The translations under genes and the position numbers were made by a program. A model generated the notes under the pieces. That model worked only from the letters and a program-made list of their open reading frames with translations, searched no databases and was not told the origin of the DNA. Source: Thalassospiraceae bacterium (GTDB lineage Bacteria > Pseudomonadota > Alphaproteobacteria > Rhodospirillales > Magnetovibrionaceae). Taken from it: 6,346 nt of DNA. The DNA is taken from contig DAOVVL010000123.1 of assembly GCA_030637205.1 (NCBI GenBank), positions 1-6,346 on the forward strand. Direction: 5' to 3'. Positions 1 to 5,910 of this stretch are shown here, piece after piece (within the stretch, counting starts at the first letter, position 1; every line of letters begins with the position of its first letter).

Positions 1-1264
1 AGGCGCCACGCACAGCTTCGCCGATGCGCTGCTTGATGCAACGCTACTGACGTTGTTTTCTGCCCCGCCTTTATTCTATTGGGTGATTCGTCCATACGCT
101 CGTGAACATATGGAAATAGAAAACGCGGAAAACAAAGCGCACAACCAAACCGATCAGATCCTTTCACAGGTTTCAGGCGCTGTGGTCGATGGCATCACCA
201 CCACAGGTGAAAAGGGAAATATTCAGGTTTTCAATCCGGCCGCAGAAGAAATATTTGGCTATACAGCATCCGAAGTGATCGGGAATAACCTTTCCATGTT
301 GATGGCTCGCGAAGATTCCCAGCGACATGACGGCTATATGCAACGTTATTCCGATACCGGAAAGGCCAAGATCATCGGCAAGGGCCGGATAGTGAAGGGC
401 CAGCGCAAAGATGGTTCAACCTTTCCGATGGATCTGGCCATCAGTGAAATCGAAATTGAGGGAAACCGGATATATACGGGCATCATCCGCGATATTACGG
501 AGAGGCAAAAAGCCGAACGCGAGATTATCGAAGCCAAGGAAGCGGCCGAACGCGCCAGCACCGTTAAATCGGAATTCATGGCCAATATGTCTCACGAGCT
601 GCGCACACCGCTAAATGCCATCATCGGGTTTTCCGAAATTACGCGATCTGAAATTTTTGGGCCCCTGGGCAATGAAAAGTACAAGGAATACCTTTGCGAT
701 ATTCAGGATTCAGCCCGCCACCTTCTGGACCTGATCAACGACATCCTTGACCTGACCCGCATCGAGGTCGGCAAGTTTGAATTGCAGGAAGAAACTTTTT
801 CAGTGCCGGAACTTATCAGCGGGACGCTTCCATTTGTCGATACCTCCACCGTTTACCTGACCAAGGAAATTGCTGACGACATGCCCATGCTGCATGCCGA
901 TAAACGCCGCGTTAAACAGATGGTTCTCAATCTGCTTTCCAACTCCGTAAAATTCAGCGAAGACGGCGCAAACGTGACCGTGCGGGCACATGTGAACGAT
1001 GAACGCGCCATCGTCTTGCAGGTTCAAGATACCGGCATCGGTATGACTGCCGAAGAGATCGAGATTGCCCTCACCCCGTTTGAGCAGATCGATACCGGCC
1101 TATCGCGCAAATACGACGGGGCAGGCCTGGGCTTGCCGCTGGTCAACCGAATGGCCGAAATGAACGATGCCCAACTGGAAGTTCAAAGCGTTCCGGGTGA
1201 AGGCACCACGGTATCTATCACTTTCCCTGCAAGTCGATCCATCGAATCAGCGCCCACTGATTAG
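1..1264 (+). CDS. Membrane-anchored PAS-domain sensor histidine kinase (5' partial), FixL-like PAS
   Basis: The reading frame is open from base 2, so the true start is off the window; a TTG at 53 lies inside the coding sequence. Numbering below is from that TTG codon. A hydrophobic stretch encoded at about bases 29-88 (LLDATLLTLF, then PLFYWVI) followed by RPYARE looks like the last transmembrane helix before the cytoplasm. A PAS domain follows at about residues 35-150, with the signature FNPAAEEIFGY and the C-terminal RDITERQ. A short coiled linker leads to a HisKA dimerisation domain with the H-box SHELRTPLNA; the phospho-acceptor is His181. The HATPase_c domain has an N-box (N293, N297), G1 DTGIGM (326-331), F-box FEQID and G2 GAGLGLPL. 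All catalytic motifs are intact, so it should autophosphorylate. No receiver domain is fused to the visible part and no response regulator is adjacent, so the partner is unknown. The PAS keeps FixL heme-pocket residues (see findings). Known family: PleC/DivJ-like kinases of alphaproteobacteria. The signal sensed is inference only. Confidence 0.93.
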   Translation, partial: GATHSFADALLDATLLTLFSAPPLFYWVIRPYAREHMEIENAENKAHNQTDQILSQVSGAVVDGITTTGEKGNIQVFNPAAEEIFGYTASEVIGNNLSMLMAREDSQRHDGYMQRYSDTGKAKIIGKGRIVKGQRKDGSTFPMDLAISEIEIEGNRIYTGIIRDITERQKAEREIIEAKEAAERASTVKSEFMANMSHELRTPLNAIIGFSEITRSEIFGPLGNEKYKEYLCDIQDSARHLLDLINDILDLTRIEVGKFELQEETFSVPELISGTLPFVDTSTVYLTKEIADDMPMLHADKRRVKQMVLNLLSNSVKFSEDGANVTVRAHVNDERAIVLQVQDTGIGMTAEEIEIALTPFEQIDTGLSRKYDGAGLGLPLVNRMAEMNDAQLEVQSVPGEGTTVSITFPASRSIESAPTD

Positions 1265-1340
1265 GACCGATTCCTTGATTCTCAATTGGGCCTTCTTCGC
1301 AAAATCACCGATAAACCCTGCCAAGAGCCCATATACGTCA

Positions 1341-1380
1341 GAAATCGCCTAAAATAGCCAGAAATAGCCGGAAATCGCCA
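1341..1380. repeat. Four tandem 10-bp repeats upstream of the rpmJ promoter
   Basis: Four consecutive 10-mers occur without gaps: GAAATCGCCT, AAAATAGCCA, GAAATAGCCG and GAAATCGCCA (consensus RAAATMGCCN). A degenerate fifth unit (AAACTCGGGG) follows. Each carries a short A-run at the same place, so the A-runs recur once per helical turn. The block ends 20 bp upstream of a strong -35 box, placing it roughly at -95 to -56 relative to the expected transcription start. It is non-coding. Possible roles are DNA bending (UP-like activation) or a multi-site operator; neither is proven. Confidence 0.8.
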
Positions 1381-1400
1381 AAACTCGGGGGTTTCGGGTG

Positions 1401-1429
1401 TTGACAGCAGGGGGTGGGCATTTTATGTT
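1401..1429 (+). promoter_or_regulatory. Sigma70-type promoter of rpmJ
   Basis: A perfect -35 hexamer TTGACA (1401-1406) is separated by exactly 17 bp from the -10 hexamer TATGTT (1424-1429, four of six matches to consensus). Transcription would start near 1436. That gives a leader of about 90 nt before the rpmJ start codon. Position, orientation and the strength of the -35 box fit a housekeeping promoter for a ribosomal protein gene. Confidence 0.75.
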
Positions 1430-1526
1430 CCGCGCCTCAAGGCAGGTTCAAACATCTGCCGTATTGGAATTTTCAGGGCCATAGGGCTTTGTTTGTAATA
1501 GGCTTTGCGTTTAAGGATCTTGCGTT

Positions 1527-1652
1527 ATGAAGGTTAGAAATTCTCTGAAATCGGCTAAAACCCGCGACAAAAACTGCGTCATTGTGCGTCGTAAAGGCCG
1601 CGTATACGTAATCAACAAGCGCAACCCACGCTTTAAGGCTCGTCAGGGTTAA
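1527..1652 (+). CDS. rpmJ: 50S ribosomal protein L36, type B (zinc-free form)
   Basis: This is a complete 41-residue protein beginning MKVRNSLKSAKTRDKN and ending NKRNPRFKARQG, which is immediately recognisable as bacterial L36. It is very basic and binds 23S rRNA in the large subunit. The start is supported by a Shine-Dalgarno AAGGA at 1513-1517, 9 nt upstream of the ATG. The zinc-binding form of L36 has a Cys-Cys-Cys-His set; here only one cysteine (Cys17) remains, so this is the zinc-independent 'C-minus' form. It also carries the few extra residues typical of that form and is the usual length for alphaproteobacteria. It appears monocistronic: it has its own promoter at 1401-1429 and an intrinsic terminator at 1734-1756. 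No other ribosomal gene is adjacent, which is normal for this form of rpmJ in alphaproteobacteria. Confidence 0.97.
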   Translation: MKVRNSLKSAKTRDKNCVIVRRKGRVYVINKRNPRFKARQG

Positions 1653-1733
1653 ACCACAGGCAGACGGCTATTGGCCCTGCTGGCTGGCGTTTGGCAGCGT
1701 TGATACATATAACGCATTAAAATTTGTGGAAAT

Positions 1734-1756
1734 CCGCGCCAATGGCGCGGTTTTTT
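1734..1756 (+). terminator. Rho-independent terminator after rpmJ
   Basis: A perfect 7-bp GC-only stem, CCGCGCC (1734-1740) with GGCGCGG (1744-1750), encloses a 3-nt AAT loop. It is followed directly by six T (1751-1756). It lies 81 nt after the rpmJ stop codon and separates rpmJ transcription from the glc operon. The 81 nt between the stop codon and the stem show no further gene. Confidence 0.92.
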
Positions 1757-1757
1757 C

Positions 1758-1786
1758 TTGGCGATATCCCTTCGATAGCATTACAT
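1758..1786 (+). promoter_or_regulatory. Weak candidate promoter for glcDEF
   Basis: The terminator just upstream implies that glcD needs its own promoter between about 1757 and 1835. The best sigma70-like pair I can find is TTGGCG (1758-1763), then 17 bp, then TTACAT (1781-1786); an overlapping CATAAT at 1784-1789 looks more like a -10 box but has no good -35 partner. Both hexamers are poor matches, which would fit an activator-dependent operon. I see no clear palindromic operator of the GlcC/GntR type. Treat this as a pointer to the region rather than a mapped promoter. Confidence 0.22.
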
Positions 1787-1846
1787 AATTGCCACCCCAG
1801 GTGACGCCGTGATCAAGGCGCGCATTTCAAAAAGAGAGGCCCCGGC

Positions 1847-3334
1847 ATGAAGATGCCTGCCCCCAACCCAGACGTTCTGAGCCGTCGATCGGAAACCATT
1901 GAAAAGCTTCGCCAGATCGTTCCCGGCGAAGGCGTGATTGTGGATGAAGAAGAGCTGCGCGCATATGAATGTGATGGCCTGATGGCGTATCGCCAGTTGC
2001 CGATGGTGGTGGTGTTGCCCCAAACCACCGAACAAATTTCCAAAGTTCTTCAATATTGCAATGCCAACGACGTCAAAATCGTTCCGCGTGGCGCGGGAAC
2101 CGGTCTTTCCGGGGGTGCGTTACCGCTGGCCGATGGCGTGACCATTGGCCTTGGCAAGTTCAACCGCATCCTTGAAGTCGATTTTGAAAACCGTTGTATT
2201 GTGGCCCAGCCCGGCGTGACCAATATGGCGATCACCCAGGCGGTCGAGGACCAAGGCTTTTATTATGCGCCCGATCCGTCGTCGCGCATTGCGTGTTCCA
2301 TCGGCGGTAATGTTGCGGAAAATGCCGGCGGGATGCATTGCCTGAAATACGGCCTGACCACCAACAACCTGCTGGGCCTTGAAATGGTCTTGATGTCGGG
2401 CGAGGTGGTGCGCCTTGGCGGCAAACATCTCGATGCCGGTCATTATGACCTGATGGGCGTCGTCACCGGGTCCGAAGGTCTGCTCGGCGTGATTACCGAG
2501 GTCACCGTGCGCATCCTGCAAAGGCCCGCGGTTCAGCGTGCCGTATTATTGGGCTTTGATTCCATCGAACAAGGCGGCGATTGTGTGGCCGACATTATTG
2601 CCGGCGGCATTGTGCCCGGCGCCATGGAAATGATGGACCGCATGGCCATCGATGCCATGGAACGGTTTGTGCATTCCGGTTATCCGCTGGATGTGGAATC
2701 GCTGTTGATAGTTGAGCTGGATGGCCCCGAAGCCGAAGTCGATTACCTGTTGGAACGGGTCGGAAAAATTGCCAAGGATGCGGGTTCCACCTTTATGCGC
2801 ATCAGCGAAAACGAAGCCGAGCGCCAGATGTTCTGGCAGGGTCGCATGTCGGCGTTTCCGTCGGTCGGGCGCATTTCACCTGATTACCTGACCATGGATG
2901 GCACCATTCCGCGCCACCGCCTGCCTGAAGTGCTGGCAGAAATGACCAAGATGTCTGAAACCTACGGCCTTCGCGTTGCCAACGTGTTTCATGCCGGCGA
3001 CGGCAACCTGCACCCGTTGATCCTGTTTGATGCCAACAAACAGGGTGAGTTGGAAAAGGCCGAAACCTTTGGTGCGGAAATCCTTAAATTGTGCGTGCGG
3101 GTCGGCGGTGTGTTATCGGGTGAACATGGCATCGGCGTTGAAAAGCGCGACCTGATGGTGGAAATGTTCAGCGAGGCCGACCTTGACCAGCAACAACGTC
3201 TTAAATGCGCGTTTGATCCCGAAGGCCTGTTGAACCCCGGCAAGGTCTATCCCACCCTTAAACGTTGTGCCGAAATGGGCTGGATGCATGTGAAGGCGGA
3301 CAAGCTACCGTTTTCAGACATCCCCAGGTTCTAG
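1847..3334 (+). CDS. glcD: Glycolate oxidase (dehydrogenase) FAD-linked catalytic subunit GlcD
   Basis: The 495-residue protein is close to the usual GlcD length (about 499 in E. coli). It oxidises glycolate to glyoxylate at FAD, and some relatives also take D-lactate; electrons pass through GlcF to the respiratory chain. The N-terminal FAD-binding domain (PF01565 type, about residues 52-190) contains the pyrophosphate loop PRGAGTGLSGG (80-90) and the PDPSS...SIGGNVAENAGG segment (143-162). The C-terminal FAD-oxidase domain (PF02913 type, about 230-470) contains FHAGDGNLHP (381-390), SGEHGIG (424-430) and FDPEGLLNPGK (456-466). There is no signal peptide. The C-terminal tail WMHVKADKLPFSDIPRF is typical of alphaproteobacterial GlcD. 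The ATG at 1847 is preferred because GAGAGG (1834-1839) sits 7 nt upstream; a second ATG two codons later is less well placed. It is the first gene of glcDEF, and glcE starts 4 nt after its stop. Related FAD-linked 2-hydroxyacid dehydrogenases are alternatives, but the glcE and glcF neighbours support GlcD. Confidence 0.95.
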   Translation: MKMPAPNPDVLSRRSETIEKLRQIVPGEGVIVDEEELRAYECDGLMAYRQLPMVVVLPQTTEQISKVLQYCNANDVKIVPRGAGTGLSGGALPLADGVTIGLGKFNRILEVDFENRCIVAQPGVTNMAITQAVEDQGFYYAPDPSSRIACSIGGNVAENAGGMHCLKYGLTTNNLLGLEMVLMSGEVVRLGGKHLDAGHYDLMGVVTGSEGLLGVITEVTVRILQRPAVQRAVLLGFDSIEQGGDCVADIIAGGIVPGAMEMMDRMAIDAMERFVHSGYPLDVESLLIVELDGPEAEVDYLLERVGKIAKDAGSTFMRISENEAERQMFWQGRMSAFPSVGRISPDYLTMDGTIPRHRLPEVLAEMTKMSETYGLRVANVFHAGDGNLHPLILFDANKQGELEKAETFGAEILKLCVRVGGVLSGEHGIGVEKRDLMVEMFSEADLDQQQRLKCAFDPEGLLNPGKVYPTLKRCAEMGWMHVKADKLPFSDIPRF

Positions 3335-3338
3335 GCTC

Positions 3339-4592
3339 ATGGCACAAATTCTTAACCCCACCGATGAAGCTGAGCTTCGCGAATTAATTGCCAGCGCCAA
3401 TAGCGCCAATACGCCGCTTGAAATTATTGGCCACGCCACCAAACGTGGTCTCGGCCATCCGGTGGCAGCAGATGTCAGCGTAGACATGCAGGCTTTTTCC
3501 GCCATCACGTTGTACGAGCCCGAAGAACTGGTGCTTTCAGCCAAGGCCGGCACACCGATTTCCGAGATCAGCTCTGCCTTGGGCGCGCAAAACCAGATGC
3601 TGGCGTTCGAGCCGTGGGATCCGGCGTTCCTGCTGGGCCAAAAGCCCGCCAGCGGCACCATTGGCGGCACCTTCATGGCAGGTTTAGCCGGACCCCGCAG
3701 GCCCGGTGCCGGGGCCGCGCGCGATAACCTGTTGGGTGTGAACGCAATTAATGGGCAGGGCGAAATTTTCAAGACCGGCGGGCGCGTGGTCAAGAATGTC
3801 AGCGGCTTTGATCTGCCAAAACTGATCGCCGGATCGTTCGGAACCTTGGCCATTGCGACCGAGTTGACGTTCAAGGTGCTGCCGCGTCCTGAAAAGGCCA
3901 GAACCCTGTTGATCTTCGGCCTCAACGCGCTTGAAGGCGGGCGTGCCATGCGCATTGCGCTGACCAGTCCCCACGAAGTATCCGCCACGGCGCATCTTCC
4001 CCAAAGTGCGGCAGCACTTGCCCAGGTTGAGTTCGTAAGAGGTGCCGGCACATCGGTGACGGCGATCCGGGTTGAAGGCCCGGGACCGTCGGTAAGTGTG
4101 CGTATCAAGGCGCTACGTGAACTGCTGTCAACATTTGGTGATATTGAAGAACTGCACACCGAAAATTCGATCCGCCTGTGGAGCGAAATTCGCGATGTTC
4201 AGGTGCTGACCCACAACCCCGATAAACAAGTGTGGCGAATTTCAGTGGCACCCACCGATGGCCCGCGACTGGCGAATTGGGCAGAAAGTAATATAGGCGC
4301 CGACGCACTTCTCGATTGGGGCGGCGGGCTGTTGTGGTTGGCGCTGGATGCAACGCCCGATGCCCATGCAAGCGATGTGCGCGGTGCCATTTCCAGCCTT
4401 GGCGGTCATGCCACGTTGGTGCGCGCCACTGCAGATGTTCGCGCACGCGTTGATGTGTTCCAACCTTTTGTCGGTGCACTGGCCGGGCTGACAGCGCGCG
4501 TCAAGTATGCTTTTGATCCAAATGGCATTTTAAATCCGGGGCGGATGGCGCACCAAGACCGCGCAGGGGGCTTAAATGGAAACCCGCTTTAA
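3339..4592 (+). CDS. glcE: Glycolate oxidase FAD-binding subunit GlcE
   Basis: This 417-residue protein is the second FAD-binding subunit of the glycolate oxidase complex and is required with GlcD and GlcF for activity in E. coli. The FAD-binding region (about residues 10-182) carries GHATKRGLG (31-39), SGTIGGTFMAGLAGPRR (105-121) and the characteristic KTGGRVVKNVSGFDLPKL block (145-162), followed by GSFGTLAIATE. The C-terminus ends with the family motif FDPNGILNPGRM (392-403). It is longer than E. coli GlcE (about 350 residues), which I understand to be usual in alphaproteobacteria. No signal peptide or membrane segment is seen. The ATG lies 4 nt after the glcD stop, with only a weak AGG (3326-3328) upstream, so translational coupling to glcD is likely. 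Its 3' end overlaps the glcF start by 17 nt. GlcE resembles GlcD in the FAD fold but is distinct in sequence, so the operon does not contain a recent duplication. Confidence 0.94.
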   Translation: MAQILNPTDEAELRELIASANSANTPLEIIGHATKRGLGHPVAADVSVDMQAFSAITLYEPEELVLSAKAGTPISEISSALGAQNQMLAFEPWDPAFLLGQKPASGTIGGTFMAGLAGPRRPGAGAARDNLLGVNAINGQGEIFKTGGRVVKNVSGFDLPKLIAGSFGTLAIATELTFKVLPRPEKARTLLIFGLNALEGGRAMRIALTSPHEVSATAHLPQSAAALAQVEFVRGAGTSVTAIRVEGPGPSVSVRIKALRELLSTFGDIEELHTENSIRLWSEIRDVQVLTHNPDKQVWRISVAPTDGPRLANWAESNIGADALLDWGGGLLWLALDATPDAHASDVRGAISSLGGHATLVRATADVRARVDVFQPFVGALAGLTARVKYAFDPNGILNPGRMAHQDRAGGLNGNPL

Positions 4593-5868
4593 ACCAGACC
4601 AACTGGACACGCCCCCGATCCAGATCGCCAATAATATTTTGCGCACCTGCGTGCATTGCGGATTTTGCCTCGCCACCTGCCCGACCTATGTGTTGCTGGG
4701 TGACGAGCTGGATAGCCCGCGTGGGCGCATTTATCAAATTCGCGACATGCTGGAAGTCGGCGCGCCCAAGGATGGCAACATCGTTAAACATCTGGACCGC
4801 TGCTTATCTTGCCTTTCGTGCATGAGCACTTGCCCGTCGGGGGTCGATTACATGCATCTGGTCGATCACGCGCGCACCGTGATCGAGGAAAAACACACCC
4901 GCCCGCTGCCTGAACGTTTGCTGCGCTGGATATTGGCGATTGTGCTGCCCAACCCTGCATTGTTTCGCGCATCGTTGGTGGGCGCGCGCCTGGCCAAGCC
5001 GTTTGCCGGCTACCTTCCGGGCAGGCTGAAAGGCCTCGTTGCCATGGCGCCTGACAAAACACCAAAAGCCAGTGCCATTGATGTGCCCGCGACACATGCG
5101 GCCACGACTGCCAATGGTGAAACGAAACGCCGGGTCGCGCTTATGCCCGGCTGCGCGCAAAAGGTGCTTGATCCTTCTATCAACGAAGCCACGGTGCGCC
5201 TGCTGACGCGTCTTGGCTGTGATGTGGTGGTGGCGCCCGCCCTGAAGTGCTGCGGCGCGCTGGTGCACCACATGGGCAAGGAAGAACAAGCCCGCGAACA
5301 GGCGCGCGCCAACATTTCCGCGTGGATGGACGAGATCGAAGCCCACGGCCTTGATGCAATCGTGATCAATGCGTCCGGTTGCGGTACCCAGATCAAGGAC
5401 TATGGCCACATGTTCATGGGCGACGACACGTGGGCCGGGCCTGCATTGCAGGTTTCAGCACTGTGCTGCGATATCAGCGAATTGGTATTGGACATTGGAA
5501 TTACAGCGCCACAGCCGTTTGCCAAGCCGGTGGTGGCGTATCATTCGCCCTGTTCCATGCAACACGGCCAAAAACTGAAAACCCAGCCGATCGAGCTTTT
5601 GCAAGCCGCAGGGTTTGAGGTGCGCGAGCCCAAAGAAGCGCACCTGTGCTGCGGATCAGCCGGCACCTACAACATCATGCAACCGGATCTGGCCGACCAG
5701 TTAGGCAAGCGCAAGGTCGCCAACCTTTCAGCGATCAACGCCAGCGTGATCGCCACCGGCAATATTGGTTGTCAGGTACAATTGGCCGCACACGGTAACT
5801 TACCTGTCGTGCATACGGTACTTTTGGTGGATTGGGCGATGGGTGGGCCGAAGCCCTCGCAACTTTAA
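4576..5868 (+). CDS. glcF: Glycolate oxidase iron-sulfur subunit GlcF
   Basis: This 430-residue protein (E. coli GlcF is about 407) is the electron-transfer subunit, carrying electrons from the GlcD/GlcE flavins towards the membrane quinone pool. The N-terminal ferredoxin-like domain has two complete [4Fe-4S] motifs: CVHCGFCLATCP (C25, C28, C31, C35) and CLSCLSCMSTCP (C76, C79, C82, C86). Two cysteine-rich CCG domains (PF02754 type) follow. The first has C193 (MPGC), CCG at 225-227 and SGCG at 267-270. The second has C326 (SPCS), CCG at 358-360 and GC at 398-399. The linker at about 110-160 is rich in hydrophobic and basic residues (LLRWILAIVLPNP) and may help contact the membrane. The ATG is preceded by AGGGGG (4565-4570) with 5-nt spacing and overlaps the glcE end in another frame, so it is the last gene of a coupled operon. 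An extra CysCys pair at 297-298 is unusual to my eye. The nearest alternatives are LldE/LutA-type or GlpC-type proteins, but domain order and context fit GlcF. Confidence 0.95.
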   Translation: METRFKPDQLDTPPIQIANNILRTCVHCGFCLATCPTYVLLGDELDSPRGRIYQIRDMLEVGAPKDGNIVKHLDRCLSCLSCMSTCPSGVDYMHLVDHARTVIEEKHTRPLPERLLRWILAIVLPNPALFRASLVGARLAKPFAGYLPGRLKGLVAMAPDKTPKASAIDVPATHAATTANGETKRRVALMPGCAQKVLDPSINEATVRLLTRLGCDVVVAPALKCCGALVHHMGKEEQAREQARANISAWMDEIEAHGLDAIVINASGCGTQIKDYGHMFMGDDTWAGPALQVSALCCDISELVLDIGITAPQPFAKPVVAYHSPCSMQHGQKLKTQPIELLQAAGFEVREPKEAHLCCGSAGTYNIMQPDLADQLGKRKVANLSAINASVIATGNIGCQVQLAAHGNLPVVHTVLLVDWAMGGPKPSQL

Positions 5869-5870
5869 AG

Positions 5871-5910
5871 CCGGGCCTTTGAAGGGGCCTCAGACCAGCC
5901 TTATTTGGTC
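5871..5910. terminator. Possible hairpins between convergent genes
   Basis: Only 32 nt separate the glcF stop from the stop of the opposing gene. Within and next to this gap are two weak inverted repeats: GGCC...GGCC at about 5874-5889, and GACCA (5893-5897) with TGGTC (5906-5910), the latter spanning the minus-strand stop codon. Neither is followed by a T-run on either strand, so a bidirectional intrinsic terminator is possible but not well supported. Rho-dependent ends are equally possible. Confidence 0.25.

Noticed and set aside
1167..1352. Small plus-strand reading frame overlapping the kinase 3' end and running into the intergenic region
   Set aside because: More than half lies out of frame inside the kinase gene, it has no Shine-Dalgarno of note, and the peptide has no recognisable pattern.
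1341..1390. Possible CRISPR-like or minisatellite array
   Set aside because: The repeat unit is only 10 bp with no spacers and four clear copies; no cas gene is nearby. It is kept as a phased regulatory-type repeat instead.
1425..1484. Possible leader peptide of 19 codons (ATG at 1425) ahead of rpmJ
   Set aside because: The ATG lies within the -10 box itself, upstream of the predicted transcription start, so it would not be on the mRNA, and it has no ribosome-binding site.
3314..4159. Long minus-strand reading frame of 281 codons opposite glcE
   Set aside because: It lies wholly antisense to a well-conserved glcE, its translation is low-complexity (Ser/Pro/Ala/Arg-rich) with no recognisable motif, and it is a typical shadow of GC-rich codon usage.
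4804..5409. Minus-strand reading frame of 201 codons opposite glcF
   Set aside because: It is antisense to the conserved Fe-S and CCG domains of glcF, has composition rich in Arg/His/Gly/Ala, no plausible ribosome-binding site and no family motif.
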